Of a stretch of DNA of 64,000 nucleotides, positions 17,692 through 26,868 are shown in pieces (the stretch's first letter is position 1; every line of letters starts with the position of its first letter). Origin of the DNA: Ruegeria sp. THAF57 (lineage in GTDB: Bacteria > Pseudomonadota > Alphaproteobacteria > Rhodobacterales > Rhodobacteraceae); assembly GCF_903914075.1 (NCBI RefSeq), contig NZ_CAIWNQ010000005.1:1-64000 (forward strand), given 5' to 3'. The notes below the pieces were generated by a model. The model was given only the letters and a program-made list of their open reading frames with translations. It was not told where the DNA came from and did not search any database. The translations under genes were made by a program, and so were the position numbers.

Positions 17692-18165
17692 ATGAAACTG
17701 AACGAATTGCGCGATAACCCAGGCGCCGCACCGAAACGGACCCGCGTTGGCCGTGGTCCGGGCTCCGGCAAAGGTAAAATGGGTGGCCGTGGTATCAAAG
17801 GTCAGAAATCCCGTTCGGGTGTGGCCATCAACGGCTACGAAGGTGGCCAGATGCCGCTGTATCAGCGTCTTCCCAAGCGTGGCTTCAACAAGCCGAACCG
17901 TAAGGAATTCGCCGTTATCAACCTGGGTCTGATCCAGAAATTCGTCGATGCCGGCAAACTGGACGCCAAAGCTGCGATCACCGAGGACGCGCTGGTTGCG
18001 TCGGGTCTGGTTCGTCGCAAGCTGGACGGTGTCCGCGTTCTGGCCAAAGGCGAAGTCAGCGCCAAACTGAATCTGGAAGTGACAGGTGCTTCGAAGGCTG
18101 CCGTTGAGGCAGTTGAAAAAGCGGGCGGCTCACTGACGGTCACAAAAGCTGCTGCGGCAGAGTAA
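17692..18165 (+). CDS. rplO: 50S ribosomal protein L15
   Basis: This 157-residue protein starts [20 protein letters not shown] and has [20 protein letters not shown] and [15 protein letters not shown], the L15 signatures. ATG 17692 is chosen over an in-frame start at 17518 because GGAG (17681-17684) precedes it and homologues start here. The 186 bases between the DUF1127 terminator and this gene must contain a new promoter; I cannot fix its position. Confidence 0.97.
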   Translation: MKLNELRDNPGAAPKRTRVGRGPGSGKGKMGGRGIKGQKSRSGVAINGYEGGQMPLYQRLPKRGFNKPNRKEFAVINLGLIQKFVDAGKLDAKAAITEDALVASGLVRRKLDGVRVLAKGEVSAKLNLEVTGASKAAVEAVEKAGGSLTVTKAAAAE

Positions 18166-18171
18166 GCGCTT

Positions 18172-18195
18172 GTGAGCGGGCGAAGACCCGCTTAC
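18172..18195 (-). repeat. REP-like palindrome, GTAA foot
   Basis: On the reverse strand this reads GTAAGCGGGTCTTCGCCCGC followed by TCAC, the same plan as the other units with GTAA in place of GTAG. It lies seven bases after the rplO stop and stands alone. Confidence 0.6.
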
Positions 18196-18218
18196 ATAGA
18201 GCACTAAGTTTTCCCAGA

Positions 18219-18255
18219 CGCCGCCCGAGCCGGAAAACGGTTCTGGGCGGTGTTT
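18219..18255 (+). terminator. Bulged hairpin between rplO and secY
   Basis: CGCCGCCC and AGCCG pair with CGGTT and GGGCGG across a GAAAA-type loop, giving a long stem with a small internal bulge, followed by TGTTTTCAT. It could attenuate transcription into secY; the T run is short, so read-through is likely. Confidence 0.55.
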
Positions 18256-18274
18256 TCATAAGAGAGACCGATTT

Positions 18275-19639
18275 ATGGTATCAGCAGCAGAACAAATGGC
18301 AGCCAACACAAGCTGGTCTGCCCTTGGCAAAGCCACCGATCTGCGCAACCGCATCCTGTTTACACTGGGTTTGTTGATCGTTTATCGCCTGGGCACCTTC
18401 ATTCCGGTGCCGGGAATCGACGGACAAGCTCTTCGTGAATTCATGGAGCAAGCGGGGCAAGGCATCGGCGGTATGGTTTCGATGTTCACCGGCGGGGCGC
18501 TGGGTCGGATGGGTATCTTTGCCCTCGGCATCATGCCCTATATCTCGGCCTCGATCATCGTGCAGCTGCTGACATCCATGGTTCCCGCGCTCGAGCAACT
18601 CAAGAAAGAGGGCGAGCAGGGGCGCAAGAAGATCAACCAATACACCCGTTTCGGCACTGTGGCGTTGGCCACCGTTCAGGCCTATGGTCTGGCCGTTTCG
18701 TTGGAATCGGGTGATCTGGCCACCGATCCGGGCCTGTTCTTCCGCATGTCGACCATGATTACTCTGGTCGGCGGCACGATGTTCCTGATGTGGCTGGGTG
18801 AACAGATCACCGCACGCGGCATCGGCAACGGTATCTCTCTGATCATCTTCGTGGGCATCATTGCCGAAGTTCCGGCCGCTCTGGCGCAGTTCTTTGCCTC
18901 GGGCCGCTCGGGCGCGATCAGCCCTGCAGTGATCATCGGTGTGATCGTGATGGTGATTGCCGTGATTACCTTTGTGGTGTTCATGGAGCGCGCCTTGCGT
19001 AAGATCCACATCCAATATCCGCGCCGTCAGGCCGGTATGAAGATTTATGAGGGCGGCTCCAGCCACCTTCCGGTCAAGGTAAACCCGGCGGGCGTGATCC
19101 CAGCGATCTTTGCCAGTTCGTTGTTGCTGCTGCCGGTAACGATCTCCACCTTCTCGTCGGGCGCAACCAACGGGCCGATCATGTCGTGGCTGCTGGCCAA
19201 CTTTGGCCCCGGACAGCCGCTGTATCTGCTCTTCTTCGCGTCGATGATCGTGTTCTTTGCCTATTTCTACACGTTCAATGTTTCGTTCAAACCGGACGAT
19301 GTGGCGGATAACCTGAAAAAGCAGAATGGCTTTGTTCCGGGTATCCGTCCGGGCAAGAAAACCGCTGAATATCTGGAATATGTGGTCAACCGTGTTCTGG
19401 TTCTGGGTTCGGCGTATCTGGCGGCGGTGTGTCTGCTGCCTGAAATTCTGCGGAACCAGTTCGCCATTCCGTTCTATTTCGGCGGTACCTCGGTTCTGAT
19501 TATCGTCTCTGTGACCATGGACACGATCCAACAGGTCCAGAGCCACCTGCTGGCGCACCAGTACGAAGGGCTTATTGAAAAGTCCCAGCTGCGCGGTAAG
19601 GGTAAGAAACGCGGCAGGAAGGGACCCGCTCGTCGATGA
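18275..19639 (+). CDS. secY: Preprotein translocase subunit SecY
   Basis: The 454-residue protein has ten membrane helices. Typical segments are [39 protein letters not shown], the cytoplasmic loop [20 protein letters not shown], and [19 protein letters not shown]. SecY forms the Sec channel with SecE and SecG in the inner membrane. The start ATG is preceded by AGAGAG. Its TGA overlaps the adk ATG by four bases. Confidence 0.98.
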   Translation: MVSAAEQMAANTSWSALGKATDLRNRILFTLGLLIVYRLGTFIPVPGIDGQALREFMEQAGQGIGGMVSMFTGGALGRMGIFALGIMPYISASIIVQLLTSMVPALEQLKKEGEQGRKKINQYTRFGTVALATVQAYGLAVSLESGDLATDPGLFFRMSTMITLVGGTMFLMWLGEQITARGIGNGISLIIFVGIIAEVPAALAQFFASGRSGAISPAVIIGVIVMVIAVITFVVFMERALRKIHIQYPRRQAGMKIYEGGSSHLPVKVNPAGVIPAIFASSLLLLPVTISTFSSGATNGPIMSWLLANFGPGQPLYLLFFASMIVFFAYFYTFNVSFKPDDVADNLKKQNGFVPGIRPGKKTAEYLEYVVNRVLVLGSAYLAAVCLLPEILRNQFAIPFYFGGTSVLIIVSVTMDTIQQVQSHLLAHQYEGLIEKSQLRGKGKKRGRKGPARR

Positions 19640-20283
19640 ACATTATTTTGTTGGGCCCCCCGGGGGCAGGTAAAGGGACGCAGGCGCGCCACTTGGTGGA
19701 AACACGTGGCATGGTCCAGCTGAGCACTGGCGACATGCTGCGCGAGGCCAAGGACAGCGGCACCGAGATGGGCAACCGTGTGGCCGAGGTGATGGCCAAG
19801 GGTGAGCTGGTCACGGATGAGATCGTGATTGGCCTGATCCGCGAGAAGCTGGAGCAGGGTGCCAAGGGCGGTTTCATCTTTGACGGTTTCCCACGCACTT
19901 TGGCCCAGGCTGACGCGCTGGGTGAGTTGCTGGAAAGCACAGGTGAATCTCTGGACGCTGTCATTGCGATGGAGGTCAACGACGACGCTCTGGTCGCACG
20001 GATCACGGCCCGGTCGACCTGTGCTGGTTGCGGTGAGGTCTATAATGACATCACCAAGCCGATCCCGGCAGATGGGAAATGCACCAACTGCGGCAAGCAA
20101 AATGACTTTAAACGCCGCGCGGACGACAATGAGGAAAGCCTCAAGACCCGTCTGATGGAATACTACAAAAAGACCTCGATGCTGATCGGCTATTACCACG
20201 CCAAGGGCAACCTGTCTTGGGTCGATGGTTTGGGTGAAATTGATGAGGTTCAGGGCGCGATCGCAGGTGTGCTCGACGCCTGA
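19636..20283 (+). CDS. adk: Adenylate kinase, zinc-LID type
   Basis: This 215-residue enzyme has the P-loop [10 protein letters not shown] at residues 7-16, [13 protein letters not shown], and [13 protein letters not shown]. The LID carries two CxxC pairs (CAGCG and CTNCG), the zinc-binding form of the family. It converts ATP and AMP to two ADP. It is coupled to secY through ATGA, the common arrangement. Confidence 0.97.
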   Translation: MNIILLGPPGAGKGTQARHLVETRGMVQLSTGDMLREAKDSGTEMGNRVAEVMAKGELVTDEIVIGLIREKLEQGAKGGFIFDGFPRTLAQADALGELLESTGESLDAVIAMEVNDDALVARITARSTCAGCGEVYNDITKPIPADGKCTNCGKQNDFKRRADDNEESLKTRLMEYYKKTSMLIGYYHAKGNLSWVDGLGEIDEVQGAIAGVLDA

Positions 20284-20298
20284 GCGATCGGCATTTGA

Positions 20299-20332
20299 AT
20301 ATGGGCTTGACGACAGCGTCAAAAGCCCATAT
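20299..20332 (+). other. Long hairpin between adk and rpsM
   Basis: ATATGGGCTTGACG (20299-20312), loop ACAG, and CGTC-AA-AAGCCCATAT pair over 14 bases with a two-base bulge. No T run follows. It lies 16 bases after adk, in a 210-base gap that also contains the small palindrome CCCTATAGGG. A processing or mRNA-stability element is possible. Confidence 0.5.
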
Positions 20333-20493
20333 CGACCCCCATCCCTATAGGGAATCAAGACCGCAGGCGGGATTCGTCCCAACTGCCCCGACCACCTCGA
20401 ATAATGCTGGGCCCAATGGCGACACTGCCACGGTCAAGCGTTGTGAAAAAAGGTTCTGGAGCTACGGAACCGCAACGAAAAGGAAAGTGACAC

Positions 20494-20862
20494 GTGGCAC
20501 GTATTGCCGGCGTAAACATCCCGACTGCAAAGCGGGTACCTATCGCCCTCACATATATCACCGGAATCGGCAACACCTCGGCCAAAGCGATCTGCGAAGC
20601 CGTGGGCATTGAAGCGACCCGTCGCGTCAACGAACTGTCCGATGCCGAAGTTCTGAAAATTCGCGAATTCATCGACGAAAACTTCACCGTCGAAGGCGAC
20701 CTGCGCCGCGAAGTTCAGATGAACGTCAAGCGCCTGATGGACTTGGGCTGCTATCGCGGTCTGCGTCACCGCCGCAACCTGCCGGTTCGCGGTCAGCGTA
20801 CCCACACCAATGCTCGTACCCGCAAAGGCCCCGCAAAGGCCATTGCTGGTAAGAAGAAATAA
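20494..20862 (+). CDS. rpsM: 30S ribosomal protein S13
   Basis: The 122-residue product starts [20 protein letters not shown] and ends with [20 protein letters not shown] and [12 protein letters not shown]. The start is GTG 20494, set by AAAGGAAAG upstream and by homologue length. S13 is in the 30S head and contacts the P-site tRNA through its tail. It opens the alpha block after adk; rpmJ is absent here. Confidence 0.98.
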   Translation: MARIAGVNIPTAKRVPIALTYITGIGNTSAKAICEAVGIEATRRVNELSDAEVLKIREFIDENFTVEGDLRREVQMNVKRLMDLGCYRGLRHRRNLPVRGQRTHTNARTRKGPAKAIAGKKK

Positions 20863-20877
20863 GGGAGGGTCTGACTG

Positions 20878-21267
20878 ATGGCACGTGATAAGACTCGCGT
20901 TAAGCGCAAAGAGCGTAAGAACATCGCATCGGGCGTTGCCCATGTGAACTCGACCTTCAACAACACCAAGATCCTGATCTCGGACGTACAGGGCAACGCC
21001 ATTTCTTGGTCGTCTGCCGGTACCATGGGCTTCAAGGGTTCGCGGAAATCGACCCCCTATGCCGCTCAGATGGCTGCAGAAGATGCAGGCAAAAAGGCGC
21101 AGGAACATGGCGTCAAGACGCTGGAAGTCGAAGTTCAGGGCCCTGGTTCGGGTCGTGAATCGGCACTGCGCGCGCTGGCCGCAGTTGGCTTCAACATCAC
21201 GTCGATCCGCGACGTGACGCCGATTGCTCACAACGGCTGCCGCCCGCCGAAGCGTCGCCGCGTCTAA
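20878..21267 (+). CDS. rpsK: 30S ribosomal protein S11
   Basis: This 129-residue protein contains [38 protein letters not shown] and [20 protein letters not shown], matching S11 exactly in layout. It forms part of the platform. A GGGAGG site precedes ATG 20878. A perfect 9-bp palindrome follows it before rpoA. Confidence 0.98.
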   Translation: MARDKTRVKRKERKNIASGVAHVNSTFNNTKILISDVQGNAISWSSAGTMGFKGSRKSTPYAAQMAAEDAGKKAQEHGVKTLEVEVQGPGSGRESALRALAAVGFNITSIRDVTPIAHNGCRPPKRRRV

Positions 21268-21282
21268 GCGATTTTGAATTGA

Positions 21283-21313
21283 GCTGGGGCCAGTGTTTTT
21301 GCACGGCCCCAGC
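21283..21313 (+). terminator. Palindrome between rpsK and rpoA
   Basis: GCTGGGGCC (21283-21291) and GGCCCCAGC (21305-21313) form a perfect 9-bp stem around a 13-base loop that contains TTTTT. The bases after the stem (ACGTCATTTTG) are only weakly T-rich, so this may be an attenuator controlling rpoA level. Confidence 0.5.
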
Positions 21314-21382
21314 ACGTCATTTTGAACCTCGGGCGTCTGCACCTTGTTGGTCATGGGGCGCGGACAGGAATGGAGGGATTAC

Positions 21383-22399
21383 ATGATCCACAAGAATTGG
21401 GCAGAATTGATCAAGCCGACCCAACTGGACGGCAAGCCGGGCAACGACCCCGCGCGTCAGGCGACTCTGGTCGCTGAACCGCTGGAGCGTGGTTTTGGTC
21501 TGACTCTGGGCAACGCGCTGCGCCGCGTTCTGATGAGCTCGCTGCAAGGTGCGGCCATCACCAGCGTTCAGATTGACAATGTTCTGCATGAGTTTTCGTC
21601 GGTCGCAGGTGTCCGCGAAGACGTCACCGACATCATCCTGAACCTCAAGCAGGTTGCCCTGCGCATGGAAGTTGAAGGCCCCAAGCGCCTGTCGATCAAT
21701 GCCAAAGGCCCCGCCGTTGTCACCGCTGGCGACATCAGCGAAAGCGCCGGCATCGAGGTTCTGAACCGCGATCACGTCATCTGCCACCTGGACGATGGCG
21801 CCGATCTGTTCATGGAACTGACCGTCAACACCGGTAAGGGCTATGTCTCGGCTGAGAAGAACAAGCCGGAAGACGCGCCTATCGGTCTGATCCCGATCGA
21901 CGCGATCTATTCGCCGGTCAAAAAGGTTGCCTATGACGTTCAGCCGACCCGTGAAGGTCAGGTTCTGGACTATGACAAGCTGACCCTGAAGATCGAAACC
22001 GACGGTTCGATCACGCCGGAAGACGCGTTGGCCTTTGCTGCACGTATCCTGCAGGATCAATTGTCGATCTTCGTAAACTTTGACGAGCCGGAATCGGCTG
22101 GCCGCCAGGACGAGGACGATGGTCTGGAGTTCAACCCGCTGCTGCTGAAGAAAGTGGACGAGCTGGAACTGTCGGTCCGTTCGGCAAACTGCCTGAAGAA
22201 CGACAACATCGTTTACATCGGCGACCTGATCCAGAAGACCGAAGCCGAGATGCTGCGCACCCCGAACTTCGGCCGCAAGTCGCTGAACGAGATCAAAGAA
22301 GTGCTGTCCGGCATGGGTCTGCACCTCGGCATGGATGTCGAGGACTGGCCGCCCGACAACATCGAAGATCTGGCGAAGAAATTCGAAGACGCCTTTTAA
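21383..22399 (+). CDS. rpoA: RNA polymerase subunit alpha
   Basis: The 338-residue protein starts [20 protein letters not shown]. It has the N-terminal assembly domain ([20 protein letters not shown]) and the C-terminal DNA- and activator-binding domain ([40 protein letters not shown]). ATG 21383 is chosen because GGAGGG lies just upstream and homologues start here; the longer frame from 21344 adds unrelated residues. It is in the usual place between rpsK and rplQ. Confidence 0.98.
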   Translation: MIHKNWAELIKPTQLDGKPGNDPARQATLVAEPLERGFGLTLGNALRRVLMSSLQGAAITSVQIDNVLHEFSSVAGVREDVTDIILNLKQVALRMEVEGPKRLSINAKGPAVVTAGDISESAGIEVLNRDHVICHLDDGADLFMELTVNTGKGYVSAEKNKPEDAPIGLIPIDAIYSPVKKVAYDVQPTREGQVLDYDKLTLKIETDGSITPEDALAFAARILQDQLSIFVNFDEPESAGRQDEDDGLEFNPLLLKKVDELELSVRSANCLKNDNIVYIGDLIQKTEAEMLRTPNFGRKSLNEIKEVLSGMGLHLGMDVEDWPPDNIEDLAKKFEDAF

Positions 22400-22403
22400 G
22401 GTG

Positions 22404-22427
22404 GTGCCGGGCCGAAGCCCGGCTTAC
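22404..22427 (-). repeat. REP-like palindrome (reverse unit of a pair)
   Basis: This unit reads GTGCCGGGCC ... GGCTTAC on the plus strand, with GTAA at its 5' foot on the reverse strand. It begins four bases after the rpoA stop and is paired with the unit at 22441 in opposite orientation. Confidence 0.7.
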
Positions 22428-22440
22428 TTCGCGCAAATAC

Positions 22441-22464
22441 GTAAGGCGGGCTTCAGCCCGCCAC
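22441..22464 (+). repeat. REP-like palindrome (forward unit of a pair)
   Basis: GTAA is followed by GGCGGGCT-TC-AGCCCGCC and then AC. It faces the unit at 22404 with a 13-base spacer, the same spacer length as the pair after rplR. The rest of the rpoA-rplQ gap shows nothing else I recognise. Confidence 0.7.
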
Positions 22465-22580
22465 TCGTTGAAACAAATGCCCGGGCTGCCGGGGACAAAA
22501 TGGGCACTTCCGCCCCAAGGAGAGCCGGTGACACGCATCGCCGGCCAGACAAAGCAAAAACGCAAGATAGGAATTGAACA

Positions 22581-23003
22581 ATGCGTCACGCACGTGGTTA
22601 CCGCCGCCTGAACCGTACTCATGAGCACCGTAAGGCTCTGTTTGCAAACATGGCTGGCTCGCTCATCGAGCATGAGCAAATCAAAACAACTCTGCCCAAG
22701 GCAAAAGAACTGCGCCCGATCATCGAAAAGCTGGTCACTTTGGGCAAGCGCGGCGACCTGCACGCCCGTCGTCAGGCCGCAGCACAGCTGAAAGAAGACA
22801 AAGACGTCGCAAAGCTGTTCGAAGTTCTGGGCCCCCGCTACGCTGAGCGTCAAGGCGGTTACGTCCGCATCCTGAAAGCTGGCTTCCGCTATGGCGACAT
22901 GGCACCGATGGCGATCATCGAATTTGTGGATCGTGACGTCGACGCCAAAGGTGCGGCCGACAAAGCCCGCGTTGCTGCTGAAGAAGCCGCAGACGAAGAA
23001 TAA
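22581..23003 (+). CDS. rplQ: 50S ribosomal protein L17
   Basis: This 140-residue protein starts [19 protein letters not shown] and contains [20 protein letters not shown] and [20 protein letters not shown], the L17 core, with an Ala/Glu-rich C-terminal tail. It closes the alpha operon. The start is supported by AGGAATT upstream and by homologue length. Confidence 0.98.
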   Translation: MRHARGYRRLNRTHEHRKALFANMAGSLIEHEQIKTTLPKAKELRPIIEKLVTLGKRGDLHARRQAAAQLKEDKDVAKLFEVLGPRYAERQGGYVRILKAGFRYGDMAPMAIIEFVDRDVDAKGAADKARVAAEEAADEE

Positions 23004-23024
23004 GAAAGCCCGTCTTTCTGAGCG

Positions 23025-23056
23025 AAACCCCTGCGCCACTGGTGTGGGGGTTTTTT
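23025..23056 (+). terminator. Terminator after rplQ
   Basis: AAACCCC pairs with GGGGGTTT around an inner CCAC/GTGG-type loop, followed directly by TTTTTT. It ends the ribosomal supercluster. Confidence 0.85.
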
Positions 23057-23135
23057 CGTTCCGGCAGCCAAAAAGCGGTTTTGTTGCCAGAATCATTAAC
23101 TTGGGCGATCCTTGGTTCAATTGAAGGATCGCAAT

Positions 23136-24449
23136 ATGTTTAGATATCTTGTTCTATTACTCGGGTTTTGCGCACCGGTTTCTGTGTTTGCCCAGGAGGC
23201 ATCTCAGGACGCGCAGGCCGACGATACCCTGTTGACCGACGCCGAACTGCAAACGCTGGTCGCCCCGGTTGCGCTGTATCCGGACACGTTGCTCATCCAG
23301 ATTTTCGTGGCGGCCACCCAACCGTTGGAGATCGTTAAGGCCGAGCGGTTCCTGCTGGACAACGCCGATCGCGATCCAACAGAGCTGGAGCCTGAGATCG
23401 ACGCCATGGGCTGGGATCCTTCCGTCAGTGTGCTGGCAACGGCCTTCCCCGAAGTTGTAGGGCAGATGGCTACGCATATCGACTGGACCGAGACCATGGG
23501 GACCGCGATGCTGGCTCAGTCCGATGATGTGATGGACGCTGTGCAGGTCATGCGGGATCAGGCGATTGACAGCGGCGCGCTGATCTCGGGGCCGGAACAG
23601 ACAGTTGAGGTGACCGAAGAAGAAACGGTCGTGATCACACCGACGAACACGGAAACGGTTTATGTCCCGCAATATGATCCGCAGACCGTCTACACCGGCC
23701 CCTCGACCGGGGACGTGATCGGGACCGCGCTGCTGACCTTCGGGGCGGTTGCCCTGATTGACGAGATCTTTGACGACGATGACGATTGGAATGACTACTG
23801 GGGCTGCCGGAATTGTGGTGGATGGAACGGTCAACCCATCGTCAGAAACCCCGACATCGACATTGATGTGGATGGTAATATCAACATCGGTAATGAGATT
23901 GACCGGGGCGACCGGACGGATATCGGCTGGACCCCGGACCCCGAGCGGAAAGAACAGGCACGCGACAAGATATCGGATCACAAAAGGCCTGAAGGCGGCC
24001 GAGGCGATTTACCTGTCAACCGACCGGACGGGCGGACGGATGAACTGCGAGCCAAGCTAAGCCGGGAATCCGGTGCGGCGGATATCAGTCGTGACCGCGC
24101 CGCTGCCGTTGCTGCGGGCGCTGGTGCCGGGGCCGTGGCGGGAAGCGCGTTGGCCAACCGTGGCGGCGACAAGCAACTGCCGAAGGTGAACCGTGGCAAC
24201 GTGGACGGGGACAGGGCCGCCGCCAAGCAGCAGGCCATTGACCGCACCAAGCAAAGGCCGAACGCTGCCAAGAAACCGGTCAAGCAGAAGCCGCAAAGCG
24301 TCAAGAAACCTCAGGCAAAGAAACCGGTGACGACTCAGCGCAAGCCATCTGCTGCCAAGGGCGCGGCCATGAAGAAAAAATCCTCTGGTAACAGGGCCAA
24401 AAGCGCGTCGAAACGTGGACACGCGGCCAAAGGAGCACGGAGAAGATAA
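23136..24449 (+). CDS. DUF3300 exported protein with basic tail
   Basis: The 437-residue protein has a signal peptide (MFRYLVLLLGFCAPVSVFA) and a DUF3300 domain at about residues 30-230, with LVAPVALYPDTLLIQIFVAA and TNTETVYVPQYDPQTVYTGP. The middle is Asp-rich (IFDDDDDWNDYWGCRNCGGW). The last 100 residues are a low-complexity Lys/Arg/Ala tail. ATG 23136 has AAGGA upstream. Function is unknown; it is exported and probably associates with the envelope. The next gene, one base later, encodes a DUF2950 protein; this pair recurs across proteobacteria. Confidence 0.88.
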   Translation: MFRYLVLLLGFCAPVSVFAQEASQDAQADDTLLTDAELQTLVAPVALYPDTLLIQIFVAATQPLEIVKAERFLLDNADRDPTELEPEIDAMGWDPSVSVLATAFPEVVGQMATHIDWTETMGTAMLAQSDDVMDAVQVMRDQAIDSGALISGPEQTVEVTEEETVVITPTNTETVYVPQYDPQTVYTGPSTGDVIGTALLTFGAVALIDEIFDDDDDWNDYWGCRNCGGWNGQPIVRNPDIDIDVDGNINIGNEIDRGDRTDIGWTPDPERKEQARDKISDHKRPEGGRGDLPVNRPDGRTDELRAKLSRESGAADISRDRAAAVAAGAGAGAVAGSALANRGGDKQLPKVNRGNVDGDRAAAKQQAIDRTKQRPNAAKKPVKQKPQSVKKPQAKKPVTTQRKPSAAKGAAMKKKSSGNRAKSASKRGHAAKGARRR

Positions 24450-24450
24450 T

Positions 24451-25341
24451 ATGCGCAAAGCGGTTGTTTCTGTATTCTTTCTTCTCGCATCTGCTGGCTT
24501 GGCAATGTCCGAGGGCGCGCGATTTGAAACGCCTCAGTCGGCGCTGGACGCATTTGTGGATGCACTCAGGGCGGATGATCACAACGCCCTGCTGGACATT
24601 TTTGGACCTGAAGCCGAAGACCTGATTGGCTCTGGCGATCCTGCTGAGGACAAGCAAAGGCGGCGTGAGGTGCTGGGCATGTACGCCGAGGGCTATCGCT
24701 TTCAACCCGAAGACGATGGGGTTGTGATCCTGTTGGGCGAGGATAGCTGGCCTTTCCCCATCCCGATCCTGCGCAGCGCAGAGGCTTGGCGGTTCGACAT
24801 CGAAGCGGGCGCTGAAGAAATCGCCGCGCGCGAGATTGGTCTGAACGAGTTGGAAGTGATCGACCTTCTTGAAGCCTATGTTGATTTGCAGGCGGCGTTC
24901 CGACTGGTCGACCACGACGGCGACGGTGTCATGGAATTTGCTCGCACCATCATTGCCGATCCAGGCGCGCGGAACGGGTTGTTCTGGCCGGATGAAGACA
25001 GTTTCGTCGGGGCGGCGTTGGCAAGGGCCGCGGCATCAGGTTGGAGCGATGGTGAAGCGGATTACGAAGCCGAGCCGTTTCTAGGGTATTATTTCACGAT
25101 CCTGCAGGGGCAGGGGCCGAATGCCCCTGGTGGCGCCTATTCTTATATGGTTGGTGACAAGTTTGTGGCGGGTCACGCAATGCTTGCGGTTCCGGCGGAT
25201 TATGGCGAGACGGGCATTCACTCGTTCATCGTGGGCGAGAACGGTATCGTTTACGAGGCTGACCTGGGGCCCGAAACGCTGGACCTAAGCGCAGATATCG
25301 AAGCCTATGATCCCGGCCCCGATTGGTCATCAGTAGAATGA
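24451..25341 (+). CDS. DUF2950 exported protein
   Basis: This 296-residue protein starts with a signal peptide (MRKAVVSVFFLLASAGLAMS) and contains FETPQSALDAFVDALRADDH, a central LVDHDGDGVMEFA segment and HAMLAVPADYGETGIHSFIV, matching DUF2950. ATG 24451 follows the DUF3300 gene by a single base, so they form an operon and probably act together in the periplasm. No enzyme motif is visible. The following 137-base gap has no convincing gene. Confidence 0.88.
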   Translation: MRKAVVSVFFLLASAGLAMSEGARFETPQSALDAFVDALRADDHNALLDIFGPEAEDLIGSGDPAEDKQRRREVLGMYAEGYRFQPEDDGVVILLGEDSWPFPIPILRSAEAWRFDIEAGAEEIAAREIGLNELEVIDLLEAYVDLQAAFRLVDHDGDGVMEFARTIIADPGARNGLFWPDEDSFVGAALARAAASGWSDGEADYEAEPFLGYYFTILQGQGPNAPGGAYSYMVGDKFVAGHAMLAVPADYGETGIHSFIVGENGIVYEADLGPETLDLSADIEAYDPGPDWSSVE

Positions 25342-25478
25342 CGCGCCGCCAGTGACAGCCGAGGCGTCTATTTCTAACGTTCAGCCCAGGCACCGAAGCT
25401 GCCATCTTCGTGGGTAGGCGCTTGCATTAAGGCGCCCAGAGCCGCATATCCATCTGAGATTTGCAGGTCGAGGAAACA

Positions 25479-26864
25479 ATGCTCCGCCCGTCCCTATTCG
25501 CGCTTTTCATAGCGTGCGCGACTTTTGCTGCGGCAGAAACCCGTGTCCCCCAATCACAGGCCGAAATCTCATTGGGATTTGCGCCGGTCGTCAAGCAGGC
25601 GTCCCCGGCTGTCGTGAACATCTATGCAAAGATCATCCGTCAGGGGCGTGCGAACACCCTGTTCTCTGACCCGTTCTTTCAGGACTTTTTCGGACGTGGA
25701 TTCTCGGAACCTCGTCAACGGGTCCAGAATTCCTTGGGGTCCGGTGTCATCTTGTCAGACGATGGTTACGTGGTGTCGAACTACCATGTCGTCGGAACAG
25801 CGACCGAGATTCGCGTCGTTACGACGGATCGCCGCGAATACTCGGCGCAGGTTGTGTTGGGCGACAAGGAAAGCGACATCGCCATTCTACGGCTGGAGGA
25901 TGCGGCGGACCTGCCATACCTTCAAATGCGCGATTCCGATCAGGTCGAGGTCGGAGAACTCGCATTGGCCATCGGAAACCCGTTCGGAGTAGGGCAGACC
26001 GTGTCGTCGGGGATTATTTCAGGTTTGGCGCGCACGGGTACGGCAACGGGCAATGCGCGGGGCTACTTCATTCAGACGGATGCAGCGATCAATCCGGGTA
26101 ACTCGGGTGGTGCATTGATCGACGTGAATGGGGACCTTATCGGGATTAACACGTCTATTCTGACGCGATCCGGCGGGTCGAACGGCATCGGTTTTGCTAT
26201 CCCTGCAAATCTGGTGGCCGAGTTTCTGCGGCAAGCGCAATCCGGTAATGAAAGCTTTGTAAGCCCCTGGGCAGTAATGGCCGGGCAGCATATGAGCGCT
26301 GATATTGCCGAGTCCCTTGGGCTTGTCATCCCGCAGGGCGTCGTGATCTCGGACCTGCACAGGCTAAGTCCTTTGGCCGAGGCCGGATTGCGTGTCGGTG
26401 ATGTTGTGACTCATGTTGACGGGGATGAGGTGAACTCACCCGCCGAGATGAAGTTTCGGATGTCTGTCGCGGGTGTTGGCGGTACATCGGTTCTAACCCT
26501 GTTGCGCGGCGACAGCAGCGAAGAGATTGAGATCGCGCTGATCAAAGCCCCGGAAACACCATCGGCGGATAAAACTACGCTGGATGATCAAACGGTCATG
26601 CCCGGTTTAGAGGTGTCGCGCATCAATCCGGCAGTGATTTCGCGGATGGGATTGCTGTTGTCACAGACCGGGGTCGTCGTGGTTGATGCCGGCCCCTATG
26701 GCGGGCGGTCCGGTCTGCGTGCGGGTGATGTGGTCGACAGCGTCAACGGTCAGGACATTCGGCATCCCGACGATCTGGTCGACGCGCTAACCGATCCGGG
26801 CCGCAGGCTGCAATTTGATATCCTGCGCGGTAGGCGCGCTGTATCTTTGCGATTCAGGCTGTGA
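25479..26864 (+). CDS. Periplasmic Do-like serine protease (DegP/DegQ family)
   Basis: The 461-residue protein has a signal peptide (residues 1-20), a trypsin-like domain with the triad His103 (NYHVVG), Asp133 (ESDIAIL) and Ser209 (NPGNSGGAL), and two PDZ domains at about 285-350 and 380-460. It would degrade or refold damaged envelope proteins. ATG 25479 is preferred over TTG 25461 because GAGGAAA precedes it and the signal peptide starts there. rarA starts five bases after its stop. Confidence 0.92.
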   Translation: MLRPSLFALFIACATFAAAETRVPQSQAEISLGFAPVVKQASPAVVNIYAKIIRQGRANTLFSDPFFQDFFGRGFSEPRQRVQNSLGSGVILSDDGYVVSNYHVVGTATEIRVVTTDRREYSAQVVLGDKESDIAILRLEDAADLPYLQMRDSDQVEVGELALAIGNPFGVGQTVSSGIISGLARTGTATGNARGYFIQTDAAINPGNSGGALIDVNGDLIGINTSILTRSGGSNGIGFAIPANLVAEFLRQAQSGNESFVSPWAVMAGQHMSADIAESLGLVIPQGVVISDLHRLSPLAEAGLRVGDVVTHVDGDEVNSPAEMKFRMSVAGVGGTSVLTLLRGDSSEEIEIALIKAPETPSADKTTLDDQTVMPGLEVSRINPAVISRMGLLLSQTGVVVVDAGPYGGRSGLRAGDVVDSVNGQDIRHPDDLVDALTDPGRRLQFDILRGRRAVSLRFRL

Positions 26865-26868
26865 CGCG

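Noticed and set aside
18281..19558. 425-codon reverse frame opposite secY
   Set aside because: Antisense of the membrane helices of secY gives a charged, low-information protein; no start signal or homology.
25375..25478. Reverse-strand stretch reading ALMQAPTHEDGSFGAWAER and a stop
   Set aside because: It looks protein-like, as if the end of a lost gene, but the frame upstream runs antisense into the protease gene without a start. Too short to call a pseudogene.
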